This document shows, one piece after another, positions 45,129 to 59,300 of a DNA stretch of 64,000 nucleotides. Under the pieces are notes generated by a model, which made no database searches, had not been told where the DNA came from, and saw only the letters and a list, made by a program, of their open reading frames with translations. Position 1 is the stretch's first letter. The number at the start of each line of letters is the position of its first letter. The position numbers and the translations under genes are program-made. The stretch comes from Gossypium raimondii (Eukaryota; Streptophyta; Magnoliopsida; Malvales; Malvaceae): contig NC_068569.1 of NCBI RefSeq assembly GCF_025698545.1, positions 6,634,001 through 6,698,000 on the forward strand. The letters are read 5' to 3'.

Positions 45129-47651
45129 CAGCTGCATTAAGCTTGAATCTTTGGAGACCAACTTTATAACCTAGAGTCTTGGTGTCATGTTGCACTTGCT
45201 GTTGGAAATCGGTGTAAGTAAAAGGTTTGTATTTAGAACTACGGATCACACTGCCTTTTGCTGGGAACACAAAGTAGCATATGGAGAACCGCTCCGCCTG
45301 CTTGTTCGTTCTCACTCTATGTTTCACACTCATGAATTGGTCGTCGCTTATAGCCTATATACAACATATACCCGACAACACGTTCAAATCAAAAACCAAA
45401 ATAAAATATAAATTGAATGAACTCCATATGCATTTAAAAAAAGGGGAAAAAATAGAAAGATTGATTTTATAGACCTGCAGCATGTCACCAATATTGACAA
45501 CAAGGGTGCCTGAAATTGGGTTAACCAGTAGCCATTCATTGTCCTTGAAAAATTCAAGTCCCCCAACTTGGTCTTGGTTCACTATGGAAAGCACGGAGCT
45601 ATCAGTGTGTTCCATCATGCCCCAAGCCTCATCAGCCAAGGACCCTGATGGGTATCGGTAAACACGTATGAATCCAGTGGATTCATCTAAGCTAGACTCG
45701 GATTGTTTAGGACCCAGATTCAGATTCTTCACCATTGCTTCGAACAAGGTTGTAGCGATTCTCGAAAGGTGTCTTCCATATTCTTCCAGATAATGCCTAG
45801 TCATATGGAAAAAACAAGAAAAAGAGTTGGACAAAAGTGCGTATCCCCCATTATACGAGTTGATCACCTTTTTCATTTAGATTAGCAAGACAGGCATGCA
45901 ACGAGTAAACAAAGTGGGGCATGGTCATGTTGATTGTTGAGAGTTCGATAACTGGAATACATGAAGATACCCCATATATATGTATGATGGCAAAAGAAAA
46001 ATTTGCTATAAAAAGAAAGGCTAGCTGGCTATTATAAGTGTTTTATTTTTGTATTAGTTTATTCGAATTTCAACACCACATGTAATTTTCAGCCTTTATA
46101 TCAAACTTTAATCGATCATCCAAATAGTTAAAACTCAAGAGAGTAATTAACAAAATCTTAATCCAGTGATTGTTAACCCTTTTTTCTTAAAAAAGGATGA
46201 TATGCACAAAAACAATGAAATATAAACTAAAATCCCCAACTTTTCAATAATCTACCCTTTAGGATATTCTACTATATTTATTAACATGAAGCCTCAAATC
46301 GCACATACTGTTGAGTGAGGTAAATTGACCCATTCAGCCTAGAAAATCAAAAGTTTTTTTTTTTTGAAAGTTTTCTCTTTTGAGTTTTTCCGTATTAAAA
46401 TTAAATTTAAAAAATCTTAATAAGGTCAAAATAAGTATTTTTTTCTATTTTTCATCTATTTTTTTTATATGATGACATTGAATAGTATGTGATTAGAAAA
46501 ACCTTAAAATTTTCTTTATACTTATATTCCAACTGCACATGTTCATAGGTTTTCTTTTGGATGTGACTTGCTAAGATTTCTATTTCAGCATCCATAAGAT
46601 AAACTAGAAATGGGACGGACTCATAACTATGATTAGCATTCTCTAACCTCCACAAATTAAAGAATTGTGTGTGCTTGAAGTTACTTTAATAGCCCACACT
46701 CCATACCCTCGAAAGTTCTTGGTAAACCATTGTTACTAAAAGAAAAACGATGATAGAAACTTATTTTTAAGTCCGTTGATTAAAATTAAAAAAACTGACA
46801 TTCAACATATCTAATAATCCATCATTTGTAATTTCTATATTTGGATGTATTAATACTTTGTACTAATTTTTTTTTAAAATATATGTATAATTCTTCAAGT
46901 TCCTAGTCTGAGCAATGGGGTAAGGAAAATTAAACTAAAGAAACTGAGGTGACTGGTGGTCTATTATTAGTTATTGATACTGCAAGGCAGAGTCGAAAAG
47001 TTAATGATGCTGACCTAGTAATCTTCTTTTTTTGCAGAAAATATCTGGGACTGTCCAATCAGTTCGTCACTTCATTAGGGGGGTAGTATATTGCCAACCC
47101 ATAAGCAATACAAATCAGAGGAAGCCAACCAGAAGAAGAGGAACACAGGGAAAGAGGGGGACAGACAATAAGCGAAATACAAACAGTTACCTGAAATCAT
47201 GAAGCCTAGGATCTTCGGATTCAAACTGTTGGAGGTGACAGAGTGGAACATTTATGCCTTCCAGCCAATTGATATTCAAGGCACCCCTTAGGGCAGCCCC
47301 GGTTGGGGTCAAGAGGGGGGTGCCCCAAAAGTAAGACAAAGGGTTAGTGAGTAGGGCTTGCTTGGACTCGAAGGATAGAGACAACACCCTCTTCACATGT
47401 TCCTCGAGTTTGCTCAAAAGGCTGGGAGGAATCCCATGGTTGACCAAACGGAAAATACCCCATTCTTTACAAACCTCTCCAAGCTTTTCCAGGCTAAGAC
47501 ATTCAAGATCCACTACAGGAATATCAACTGATGATGAAGCTTGGGCAGTGTCCCCCATGGAGTTGCTGTTGTTGTTGAGTTCAGCTAGCTGGGGAGGAGT
47601 AGAAGCCTTGAGCTGGCGAAAGACTGGAGGGTAAGATTCAAGGTTGCTCAT
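45124..47651 (-). CDS. 2-oxoglutarate/Fe(II) dioxygenase, gibberellin-oxidase-like (DOXC class)
   Basis: Enzymes of this family use Fe(II), 2-oxoglutarate and oxygen to hydroxylate small molecules, including gibberellins, in the cytosol. Three exons, 47651-47191, 45796-45475 and 45354-45124, join in frame to 337 residues, a normal family length. The N-terminal domain carries IPVVDLECLSLEKLGEVCKEWGIFRLVNHGIPP (split motif, about 44-78). The jelly-roll core has the iron ligands His217 and Asp219 (MEHTDSS) and His273 (SVKHRV), and the 2-oxoglutarate Arg283 in RFS. WLLVNPISGTLVVNIGDMLQ and SSKYKPFTYTDF are typical. Intron 1 is about 1.4 kb. The substrate cannot be told from sequence alone; a GA2-oxidase-like role is only suggested by overall resemblance. 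Confidence 0.9.
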
Positions 47652-49639
47652 TTCAAGCGTTATTTCCTTTTGTTTAATTTATGTTTAGCTTAACAACAGC
47701 TAAAGGGCAAAAGAGAGGAGAGTAGAGGGTTTTTTAGGTTTTGTCCTCTGGGAGAAGTTAAATTTATTCTGGGTACGTACCTAGGGGGCCCATTTCGATT
47801 TTTCATGAAGCGTGTCAATCTATGTCCTGCCTCACTTGTTTTCTTTGGCATTTTAATTTTGCCTGTTTGTGCACTGCAGACTGTCTCTTGGTATTGGATC
47901 CGATTTTACTCTGGAATTGATATCTCAAATGAAAGGAAAAAAACTCTGTTGTTAAGTATTTTTATTCATCGAAATTTTATTTAGAAAATAAAAATCAAAT
48001 TCCTCAGCACTTAACGTATACAAGGGCTGGTATTTATGCAGGCTGCGGTCTCTGGAAATATTTATGCATTGTAGGGTCGTGTTGGTTGTTTTCCCTTCCC
48101 TTCCCTTCCCTTCAAGGCTCCAACCGGTGAGCACTAGAACTGGAAAAGCCCGTATAAAATTGTATAGCCGCCTTTGTTGATTTTCTTTTCATTTCTACTT
48201 TCTAATACCAAACGTAATATTAAAAAAAATAATAGTTAATATTCTTTTGTTTAATGTTTTTTTCCCACCCATTCTTGCAAACATGGTTTGAGATCAAGTT
48301 AATTAGTTTCCACTTTCCTATACATGGTTGAACTTTCGATTCTCAACTTTTAAGATACTAAATTGAAATTGAAAAAACTGAACTTTTAAGATAATGAAAG
48401 ACTTCAGAATCCAAACATCTCACCTTTCAACTCTACCAATGAACAATGTTTTGTCGTTACTTTCTATTATGTTCCAAAATAACCGTTAATTATAATTTAA
48501 AAAAAAAGTAACTTAATACAATCAAGGGATTCAAAATGTGATTAGTTTAAGGTTGGAAATTTTGTATGGATAGAGATGAAGGAAGAAGTGAATTATATTG
48601 AGAATGCTGAATGCATATCAGATGAGAAAAGGTAAAAGCATAAATCGCAATCAAGGCGGTCCCGGGAGAGCTGAAAACTGGGCTAGAATGGTAAAGGCTG
48701 TCCTTTTAAATTGAACTGATTGTTGGTATTTGGCCTTTGCATGCCATGCCTGCCTGGTTGGCAAACTACAACTCCTTCCCCTCGGTAGCTGTTGCAGTAG
48801 AGAATGAAGGAGAGAGAAAGTTGGCACAAACCAACGATGAAAACAACAAATATTCTTAGAAAGAATAAAACAAAACAACCAATCTTGAAAATGGTGTTGG
48901 GCCAGGGATTGATTGTTTGTTTTTCTGAATAATAATTTAATTTAGAATTAATTTTGTATGTATGTAGTAGGTGATGGAGCTAGTTGGAAGTGTGATGGAG
49001 ATTCTTTTTTTATGATTATCATCATGAATGCGATGTTTTTCTTGAACCTTCATATGGTCCTGCCTGACTCCTCACCTGCTCTTGCTTTTGGACCTCTACA
49101 TTTGTTGCCCCCCCTCCCCTTTTTTCTATATCTTTTTGGGTTTTACCATTAATATGTAGTGTTTTATACTTGTACTGGCTGCGACTCCTTTATATTACCA
49201 TTCATAAATTTGATTACCATCGTCAAATACTGCCATCCCATTCAGTCTTGTATCTCAAGACGAATTCGATAATTATATATTTGAAAAGAAACAGAAATTG
49301 CTATTGACCAATGGAAAGGCACGCAAAATCAAACAAGAAAGAGATAAAAAATTACCCTACACTGTCCTAAATTCCTCTACTTTAGTGGAGCTAGCAATAA
49401 CATTATCCATAGATAAAATGTCAATAATACAAGGAGAAACATCAAAAAGGATCAAGTGCTATAGACAAACCATACCTCCTTATTTGCAGTCCAAGGGATC
49501 CATTGGAAGGACAAATGTTGAAAGTGAGTTTTCAAAAAAAGAAAAGAAAAAGTCATGCAATATTAAATAATATTTAAACATGTATTTATTATTCACATTT
49601 AAATTTATAATTACCTTCCAACAATTCGATCTTACAATC
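47652..49639. other. Intergenic, no gene seen
   Basis: Contains a (CCCTT)n run at about 48091-48113. Short open frames at 47952-48134 and 48651-48878 have no support. Confidence 0.5.
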
Positions 49640-49870
49640 ATTTTGTTTACTCACATCTCGACTATACTAATATCATCATAAATCAACTCAGCGAAAAATG
49701 TATAAATTAACTCTTTAAAAATTGTCACATCAACATTGCACTTAACCCAGCCTTCTCTTGGTTTCTCTCTGTAGTGTACCAAAAGTCTCCCATGAAGCTC
49801 TCCAACTCTACAAGAAATTGTCAGCAAACATCTCAATTTGAGAAGCAACCAAGTCGACTTTAACAAAAGA
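49640..49870 (-). pseudogene. LINE/RVT_3 RNase H-like remnant (start only)
   Basis: Minus-strand text PREGWVKCNVDVTIFKE resembles the opening of the RNase H-like domain of plant LINE elements (usual form WVKCNVDGAF). Only this short part is recognisable. Confidence 0.55.
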
Positions 49871-49984
49871 AAATCATAGATATCAAATAAATATATTTCA
49901 TTAATTAAAGATAGTGTAATACAAAGGCAAGTTAACTAAGTCGATTTTAATCGTGAATATAAAAATAAACAATACAATAGGCAT

Positions 49985-50810
49985 TTGAGTTCCTAACATC
50001 AGACAAATTCAAGTATCAACACATTGATTGCCCTCTTGGCAATCATGAATAATAGGACCAAGCAATAAATTCTTTGAAGAAGGACTATTAATATGATAAA
50101 TAACAACAACAGCATCCAATTCAACAATAATAAGAGAAGTATGTAGACTTTTAGCAAGTAAAAGACCATCCCTTGGTGTCTAAAGTTTAGCAACCATGTT
50201 AGTCGTGCGGCCTAAGTATCTATGGCAGCCAGCAATCCATTGTCCATTGTATAATGTATAATAGCACTCACTCCTGGAGCACCCGAATTGCTCACTGATA
50301 AACCGTCACAGTGGAGTTTAAATCACCCTAACAGTGACGGTGACCATTTGACATGAATGATAGGAAACCCTTATTCTTTATATTCATGTAGAGAGCAAAG
50401 CAGTCAGCGGCAAGAGAAATAGTCTTAGAAATGAGAAGGTTCTCATTGAAAGGCTTGTAAAAAAAAATAAAAAATGATAGCATTTCCGGGTATGGAGGAA
50501 GAAGACAAACATGATGAACCATAGGATGCAATGCGGAAAGAAGAAAATTTTAGAAATCAGATTCCGTTTGAACCAATTATCAAATGGAAGATTCCAACAA
50601 CTAGTAATGGAAAGCAGCCTCAAAGTCTAGCTATAACGTTGCAATTCCCTTGAATACCAGGGTTGGTTGCAGGATTAGTATTGCAGAAAGGACAGTAGTT
50701 CCTCTTGTTCGCAGTAAGGTTCTTGTAGGCAGATAGTTTCCAAAGTTTCCCAAATGAAAGTGATATTAGGGGTAAGTTTGAGATTATAAGTATTCAATTT
50801 CCAACATAAA
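49985..50810 (-). pseudogene. LINE-type RNase H (RVT_3) and zinc-binding remnant
   Basis: On the minus strand, RNYCPFCNTNPAT (about 50700) resembles the zf-RVT start. Further on are NGQWIAGCHRYLGRTTNMVAKL, PRDGLLLAKSLHTSLIIVELDA and ANQCVDTCLNL-like text, matching the RNase H part of plant LINE polyproteins in order. Stops and frameshifts are many. No reverse transcriptase part was seen. Confidence 0.7.
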
Positions 50811-52363
50811 ATTTGAGGACGAGGTGCGTTTTTCAATTTTATTTTTTAAAGTTCTCATTCATTATGTTTGTAATTTCTTGTCGTTTAATTTTATTTTAAT
50901 GTATCAAGTGAAAAAAAAAGTGGCTAAAAGTATTATAAAAATCTTTATTTTATATTTTTAGTCTTTTATTATAAAATGAACAAATTAATTATTATACGAT
51001 TAGATGAGTGAGCAAAACAGTCCATTTGTTAATATTGCACCATTAAATGTTTGTTTTGGTTTTTATATATAAGGTATAATAACAAATTTAACCTCAACCT
51101 TTACACATTTATTCAAATTTATCCGTACTCTTAAAGTAAATTAGAAAATTTTAAAATTAATAAGGTTAAAAGGTCAAAAGATCTTAATAAACAATTTTAA
51201 AAAAATCAAATTATTAACAAAATCATAAAATTATAAACAAAATTTGATACCGACCAACGAATTCAAAATCTAATCCCAATTTTTCTTTAAAAATTTAATT
51301 TAATGGGTTAGTATTGTTATTTTTAATAAAAGAGTAGAGGTTAAATAAAATAGTAGGGTCAAATTGAATAAATGTATAAAGATTGAGGGCTAAATTTATT
51401 ATAATATCTTATATAAATAGAAAAATAAACATCTAACGGTGCAATGAGGCTGTTTTGCCCACTCATCTAACGTATAAGGACTGATATACTCATTTTTTTA
51501 ATAGAAGAACTAATATTTTTTACCTGAAAAAGCATTATGAATTTATAACGAGGTGTGTTTTGTTTATGGGCTCAAAATTTTTAAGTTAAAAGCCTTGGAA
51601 CATCATTTTGGGCTTAAAAACCAATAATACAACCCAACTGATTTTACTGATTAAAAATGAACCAACCGTCGGCCTCCAATTTTTGCCTTCAGCCTTCACT
51701 TCATTTTACTGATTAAAAATGAAAATACGCCACTAGACTAGTGAATGAATTATTTGAGTTAAACTTGAAAGGGTACATTGTGAAAAATAATAAAATTTCT
51801 CAAATGTTACTAGCAAAATTGTATTCTTTTAGGATGTTACTAGTAGACTCTAATTCTAATTAATATGATTAACATATTGGTTAATAAATTTTTTTGGTAT
51901 TTTTTATTATCGATTTTATAATCTATATTTATAGTTTGTGGTTGTTGCTCCTTGAACAATTGACTTTAAAATTTAAATTTATATTTTTCTTTAAAAGTAC
52001 AATGTATTTTACTATTACAACAAATATTTACTGATTGTACAATAAAATTGTAATCGAAATATATTTTAATTCTAGTAATGAAAAACAGTTCAATTTTATT
52101 TTCGTTTTTAATTTTTAAAAAAATAGAAAACATTAAAAAATTTATTTAACCATTTTCAAATAGTATTTTAATTCTAATTAAAACCAACAAAAGGAATAAG
52201 GAGTATCCAGTTCCATAATTAACAGTGGAACGGGAGAAAAGTCTGCGCCTGCCAAAGTCAAACCTTGACTGACTTTTCAGCTTCAGCCCACCTTTTAGCA
52301 ATCCAAACTTGACGACTTCTTTTTTTCTGCATCATTTTTCTCCGATGTCTTGCTCGCTGTGAA
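50811..52363. other. Intergenic, AT-rich
   Basis: Around 51000-51470 an imperfect inverted arrangement is visible: ATCTAACG/CGATTAGATGAG-type and TTTTGCCC/AAAACAG phrases near 51000-51060 recur in reverse near 51430-51480. It may be a degenerate MITE. Promoter sequence of the U-box gene follows. Confidence 0.4.
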
Positions 52364-55300
52364 ATGACATCACCATCCTATACGGCTGCCGCTGCGGCGG
52401 AGTCCATCCACCGTTCCCTCGCAGAACTCTCTTCCTCTTCCTCTGATTCCTTCGACAACTCCCGCCGCTTCACTGCCTTCGCTTCCCGACTCCACCTCCT
52501 GCTCAACCACCACTACTTCCTCGACTCCGACTCTCTCTCCCCGGCTCTACAGACGGCTCTAAAAGGAATCGCCTCCGATCTTTCCAAAGCCGTCCTTACG
52601 GTGTCGGTTTACCGTAAACGAAGCAAGATCTTCGTCCTTATCAACTGCAAATCTCTTTCTGCTTCTCTCCAACAACACTCCTCCGCCATCGCTTCCTGGC
52701 TCGCCTTGATCGAGTCTTCTCTCTCCGATAACCTCCCGGATCTCCGAAAGAAAACCTCTGATCTCTCTCGTGACATGAAACTATCTCATTTCGCCGTATA
52801 AAAATCTCACCAAATCCTTTCCTTCAAAATATAATATTTTTCTTAAATTTTAACCGTATTTGTTTCTTTTTCTTTAGGTTACCGAAAATGAAGAAAGACT
52901 ACACCGTACGCTACAAAAGGAGGGAGAAGGAAGGCAAACTAGCAAAGCAGTTCAAAGCGCCATAATAATGGATTTAGCGAGATGTTTAGGAATAGATTCA
53001 TGTAATTACGAGGAGTTAATTAATCAAGTTAAGTTGTTTAAAACGGATTTAGCAAACTCAAATTCCGTTTCCGAAAGACGGATTTTAGTTTCCTTAGAAA
53101 AGATTTTAGGTAGCTGGTCAGCAGTTCCTGGAATGTTAACTTTAAAGGTTGACCGTGATTTTGAAGAAGACGCTCACATTTTACCGTTTAAGAATTTTTT
53201 GTGTCCGTTAACTAAGGAAGTAATGAAGGAACCTGTTGTGTTAGAGTCATCTCAGACCTATGAGAGAAGCGCAATTGAGTATTGGTTCGAGAGGTGTTTG
53301 GAGGATGGAAGGGACCCGACTTGTCCGGTAACGGGTGAGGTTTTGAAGTCGTTGGAGTTGAAACTGAATATTGGTTTGGCGGGTGCTATTGAGGAATGGG
53401 TTAATAGGAATGTTGAGATTGAGGTGAAGTGCGCGGTGGAGCAGCTAAGTAAGGAGAGTATGGAGGCAGAGGGTGTTGAAAGGGTGTTGGATGTGGTTTA
53501 TAAGATATCTGAGGAGCATCCTTCGAATTGGTTTCGAGTTAGGAATGCTGGGCTCGTGGTGATGATTGTTAATTTGCTAAGGAATTCTTCAAAGAGTATT
53601 GGAACTGTTTTGAGAAGTAAAGCTCTAATGGCTTTGCTTAGTATGGCTAAGGATGAAGAAAGCAAGGTTAGCACTTCATTCTCTCTCATCTTTTATCTAT
53701 CAATTTAGAAAGTATGAACTAGAATGTGATAAAAAAAGTGTTAGAATTTGGTTGAATTAAGCTTTCCTTATTTGCATTTAAGATTGGCGCTGAATCACAT
53801 CTATGTTTGGTTGACTTATGTCTTCGCAAATGATAAGAGTTTGTTTCTCATATGAACAAAGATGATGCAAGTAAATTGGTATATGAGTAGTTAAGGAAAT
53901 GTTGAAGTAAACACGTCGTGTTGAATGGAATTTCCAAATGTTTGCCTTCATCTCATTTCGAAATTTCCAAGCCACATTGTTTGTTTTCTATTCTCTCATA
54001 CGAAAATGAAAGTAGAATATTTGCCTGCATTTTTTATGTATATTTTATGCTTATCTTTGTCAAAGTAAGTCTGTTACTTCTTTATTAAAGGAAAAAAAGG
54101 GCCATGTAAAGCTTTACAGAGTCTAGTCTCTAATATTGTGTCATTATTAATAGAAAATAATGCTTGAAGAGGGCATCACTAGGTTCGCCATACATAGTCT
54201 GATTGGAAGCTCAGAGAAAGAGAGGGAGTATGCTGTGAAGTTACTACTAGAGTTCTCTAGCGATGAAGCTTGCTGCACTAGAATTGCTTCAGAGAAGGGT
54301 GCATTAGTTCTTCTGTCGAGCATGGCTGGAAATTTAGAGCATCCTGCTTTAGCCAATGTGGCTGAGCAGGTACTGACGCGAATGGAGGTTGCTGAGGATA
54401 GTGTTCAGAATTTAGCAGCTGCAGGAAGATTTGAACCCTTGCTCAGTAGATTGCGTGGAGGTATGTCTTATGCTAACTCATTTACTTTACTTGAAGAAGA
54501 ATTTACGATGCTATATAAATTTGAAGGTGCTCTTTTACTTTGAGCAGGACCTGATGATGTTAAAATAGAGATGGCTTCCATTATTGGGAGAATGACCTTG
54601 ACGAATAACAGTAAAGAACAAATTGCCCAGCAATGTGCTCAAACACTAGTTGAGTTGTTATCTAAGCCAGAGGGAAGAACGCCAAGCTTGCTAGCGTTAA
54701 ATAACCTGTCAGGGTTGGATGACAATGCAACCATTCTTGTCGAATCTGCTGTTCTTCCTGCATTAGTAGCTATTCTCTTACAAAACCAAGGTGATTTACA
54801 AGAATGGAAAGAATTTGCTGCATCAATAATTGCAAACATAGTATCAAAACCTGGCCACTGGGAATTAGCTTCAATTGATAACAAAGGGAACTCAATGCAG
54901 TCAGAATCAGTAGTTTTTAGTCTTGTTGTACTTCTTTTAGTTACATCTCCCCAATGTCAAGCATCTATTCTCCGCATCCTATATGGAATGGCTAGCTCTC
55001 CACAAGCTGCAGGTAATCTTTTGTTGAAATCCTTCTGTGGAAGTAGACATCTTGTTGACAACATGACACCATTATCTCTTTGCTTATAATGGAATTTCTG
55101 AAGGAATTTGGACATAGATTTCCTTAAAGTATCCTGTTATGATAAATGTTTTTTGTTTGTTTATTTTATTCAAATATGTTGGATCTTGCAGGGTCAGTAG
55201 CCATGCATTTAAAAAGTTCTGAAGATGGCATCAAAACAATCTTTCATTTTCTTGATTACCCAGATGTTGAACACAGAATTTATGCTTTTAAGCTTACAAG

Positions 55301-56306
55301 AATCCTCACAGAAAGGTTTGCTCAGGATTTAGCTCAAGAGGTAAAACATTCTGACAAGCTTCTCCTATTTAAAGAGAAATTACTAGACAATCAGTCAACA
55401 GAAAGTGAGAAATCTGATGCTGCATGTGTACTTGCTAATCTTCCACTCTCTGAAGATGAGGTAAAGACAGTCCTGGAGGCAAGCTTTGTTAAATGGATAG
55501 TAATGAATCTTAAAAAGCAGCAGCGCATATCCAACGGGAGAACATCCTGGCCCACATCAAGCATGGAAGAAGGACTTCTAGGCCTATTACTCCACTTTAC
55601 AAGGAGCCTTGATCAAGATACTATTAGTGTGGTCAAGGAGCATCAACTGATGACCATTTTCTGTGAGCAGCTCAGTTTTCCTGCAAAACCTAGAGTGAAA
55701 CAGCTTGCTGCTGTTGGATTGACGAACTTGTCTGAAGCTGGAAGGATGCTTGCAGCTCCAGACTCAGAACCACCAGCTCCCAAAGGATTTTGTGCTTCTT
55801 TGGTATTCATGTGCGGGAGGGCTTCTCCTGAACCTTCCAATTGTCCCGTTCACAACGCTCCTTGTGAATACAATAGTCAACTCTGCTTACTAAAATCCAA
55901 TTGTATCAGACCTTTGGTAGACCTTCTTCATGATGAGGATGCCAATGTTCAAATTGCTGCAATTGAGGCACTTTCAACTCTTGTGTTAGATACTTCTCAT
56001 GGTTACAAAGGAGCTGTGGATGAGCTAGAAAAGCAGGATGTTATTGCAGCTGTTATAGAACTTTTTACAGAAATTCGTCCTGGGGTACTCCAAGAGAGGG
56101 CTCTTTGGATGATAGAGAGGGCATTGAGAGTGGATAGCCCTGCTCATAGGCACTCACTCAATCAGTCACTGGTTAGGGCTCTGGTAGAAGCCTTAAAGCA
56201 TGGAACTGCTAATGCAAAGAGACACGCTCAGGATGCTCTTACCAACCTAAAGGAGATATCAGGAGTAAGCGCAAAAGCCTCTAGTCAATCTCGGCCACAG
56301 AGGTAG
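52364..56306 (+). CDS. U-box/ARM-repeat E3 ubiquitin ligase, PUB43-like
   Basis: Plant U-box proteins bind E2 enzymes through the U-box and target proteins through ARM repeats, marking them with ubiquitin. The exons 52364-52795, 52878-53666, 54154-54460, 54548-55012 and 55192-56306 join in frame to 1,035 residues. Residues 1-~220 are a helical N-terminal region (IFVLINCKSLSASL, KEGEGRQTSKAVQSAIIMDLAR). The U-box lies at ~248-323: FKNFLCPLTKEVMKEPV, TYERSAIEYWFERC, TCPVTGEVL. After it come repeated ARM helices (KEREYAVKLLLEF, PSLLALNNLSGLDDNA, VKQLAAVGLTNLSE, VQIAAIEALSTLV). The Cys-rich VFMCGRASPEPSNCPVHNAPC insert is typical of this subgroup. No damage is seen. The related PUB44/SAUL1 type lacks this long N-terminus. 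Confidence 0.93.
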
Positions 56307-59300
56307 ACCGCAATGGTAGTTTTTCTATGTCAATTTGTATAATGTTGTGATGCTTCAATTTTGTACAGCATTCATGATCACCAAATTTTGTATTCATTGA
56401 TATATAAATTCATTAGAAATGTTATTTATAATTCATGAATTCCTTTCACCTTTTTCTTGCTTGTCAGTATGATTACATACAGTTCGTTTCTGTCTTCAGT
56501 TATAGTTAACATTCTGTGTCTTTAGATAAACAAGCAGCTTGAAAAAGAGAAAAGAACTTGTGTCCCAGTTAAATAGACAAATTCAATTGGACCTTTTAGT
56601 GTTGACGGAGGGATAAAAAGGTCTGCTCTCTCTGTTTTCCCTGATCCAAAGCATTTATACGACATATTTGAGCATGTTAGTTAGCTTAAACTAGATTTAT
56701 GGGGGACATAACAATCTGCTCAATTCAGGTGTAAGTGCCTGATACGTGCATATTTAATTGTATCAACTTTTTGTTAGATCATATTTTATGCTCATCTGAA
56801 TGTCTTGGATGCATATATTTTGGAATCATCGAAAGCAACTGAACTTTACTAAATTTTCTACACTCTGCTCCCTGTGTCCTTTTTCTAGAACATGAAACCG
56901 GAATAGAGTCTATGCTGATGATTGAAAAAAGGAAAATGAAATATCCTCTCTAATGGGAAGAACAGAGTCATTTCAGATGATTGGGAATATATACTTTGAA
57001 TTGATGAGCAAAGTTTACATATATACCATTTGAAAAAAATAAATGCAGAAGAAAATGTTGGACTAAAAACTAACTAATTTTTCGGAATTTGTTGTCAAGT
57101 TCGGTAGAATTCTTCTAAAGAGCAAGCATAGTTCGACTAAAGGTTCTTAATCTTTTACAGCTATTAAATCCTTTTCTTCAAGATGTGTTGATGGATCCGG
57201 TTCAATTGACACCTAAAATATTTACTTAAAGCCTGGTACGGCCTATTCATAAAACCTTGCTAGGCTCGTTTAGTTTATGTCAATGCTTTAATGTTTTGAA
57301 CATATTTTAAAAATGATTGTCATTGCCATGAATGTGGTATTAAGTTTGATGAATCCTGAGTAAGAATGAACCTTACACAGTTTGCTGACCTGTTGATGTT
57401 TGTATAGTTAATATAGATTCTGTTGGGGCAATCACTAATACTCGAGAGGTTTTCTGCCAGTTTTCAGGCCAGAAACTTAGTTCTGGTATTTTCTTTTTTA
57501 TGCTGATCTAAAGTCTGTATCAGAAGTGACAGGTTTCAAGATTAGTTCTCTCCCTGTCAAATACCCGGGGGGTCGCACTGGATTACAATGAGGTGTAGTG
57601 ACCAGGACTAGTCCTCTTTGGCGGAGAAGATCGCATTGAGAATCAAAAGCTTCTCTTCAAAGCCTCTCATATGGTGGGTGCCTGCAACTTACTCATTCTG
57701 TTCTTTTTCAGCCTCTGAAACTCTTGGTGTAGGAACTTTATATTGCCTACAAAGGTTATTAAAGAGGGTAACACAACTTTGTGCTGCTTTCTTTCTGAAA
57801 AGTGGCGAAGGCAATCCAAAAGGCCATCCTAACTCAGGAGGAGGTTTGGAACTCAAGGAGCTGTCCTTTCCTGGAACAAAACTTGTATTGTTAAGAATCC
57901 TGGGATGGGGTTGGGTGGATTCAAGTATATTTGTTCAACGGAATAGATGTTAAGTTGCTGCCTTTTTCTACAGGGATTCATAGATGCATACATCGCCAAG
58001 GAGGAGGTATAATTTGGAGGAGAATACAAGTCTGCCCTTTCTTGGAATGGGACAAAGCACATGCAGGATATAAGATTTGATTGGTACAAGCATATCTGGT
58101 TTCAGCTTCCGTACTGAGACATACCCTTATCTCCTGCATGCCGATCTTAGACATATTACCAACTAAATGTAGAATTGGGTTATGGGGGAATTTACAATAT
58201 CTTGAATACTTGTTCTCTCGGGAAGAATTGGAAACAACAGATAATGTTTTCTTTACTTCCAAACAGTCAGCGGTGAAGCTTCTCTCTGCCTGTGGCGTTA
58301 TTACTTTAAACAGAGGAAGGAACACGAGACCAAGCAGATCGGATGATGTTTTATTTTGCTTTAATTTTCCAACACGGTTGGCTCTTGCTTACCTCACTTA
58401 CCAACATAGCTTATTGATAATATAATAGTTTAAGCTTTGGCAACACAAGTTATTAATTCTAATTATTAAAGCAGCAAACAGATGATCGGAAGTTACCATT
58501 GCCAGCTGACGAAATCGAAACCTATTCCTGCCATTTCACTTAAATCAAGGTGAGTCACATGCCTTGTACAAATTATTACGTGAGCCACAGTAGAGATACA
58601 GTGTATTCTCAGACTGATCCACAGCTCCATACCTGTTTCCCTTTTCTTTTTTCATTAGCTCCATGGCTGTTTCAGTTGCTTTCCCTTGGCAATTTGAATG
58701 AAATTTAGAACATAATAGCTAAAGGACAATAATTAATTCACTTGTTCCATTATGAATACGTGACATCACTTTTCACTATTTTAAACGATTAAGCTTAAGG
58801 ATAATATGAAAATATGACATGGACATTTTTAAAAAAATTAGGATTTGGAAATTCTCAACCCAGTTTCATTTGCTTTCTAAATTATTCATCAATTGTTTCT
58901 CTCAACATACAAAAACAAAAGTGTTAGTCAATCATTAGGAATAAAAATGTTAGATTTTATTACATTTTAAAGATTGAAGTGTGTGTAAGGCTTGGAATCA
59001 GGCTTGAACCAAGGAAAAGTAAATCAACCCTAGCACAATCTTAGATTCAGACCAAAAACAAAAGCCTAGAAATTCCCACCAGTTAAAAAGAAAGCAGATA
59101 TATAGAAACATCAAACACAGCAACAGATTTTGGTCGGAAGAGGGCCGTGCATTACCCTCTTGTTTAAAGTCATTGTTGGGTAGTTCTTAACTAATGTCCA
59201 AAACCTAGTTTTGAAAAGCCAGTTTAAAGACGGGGAAATGTCCGCATCTTGGGCTCCAAACCCCAAAGAATTTCCACAGTCTCTCACTGCTGACTCGACT

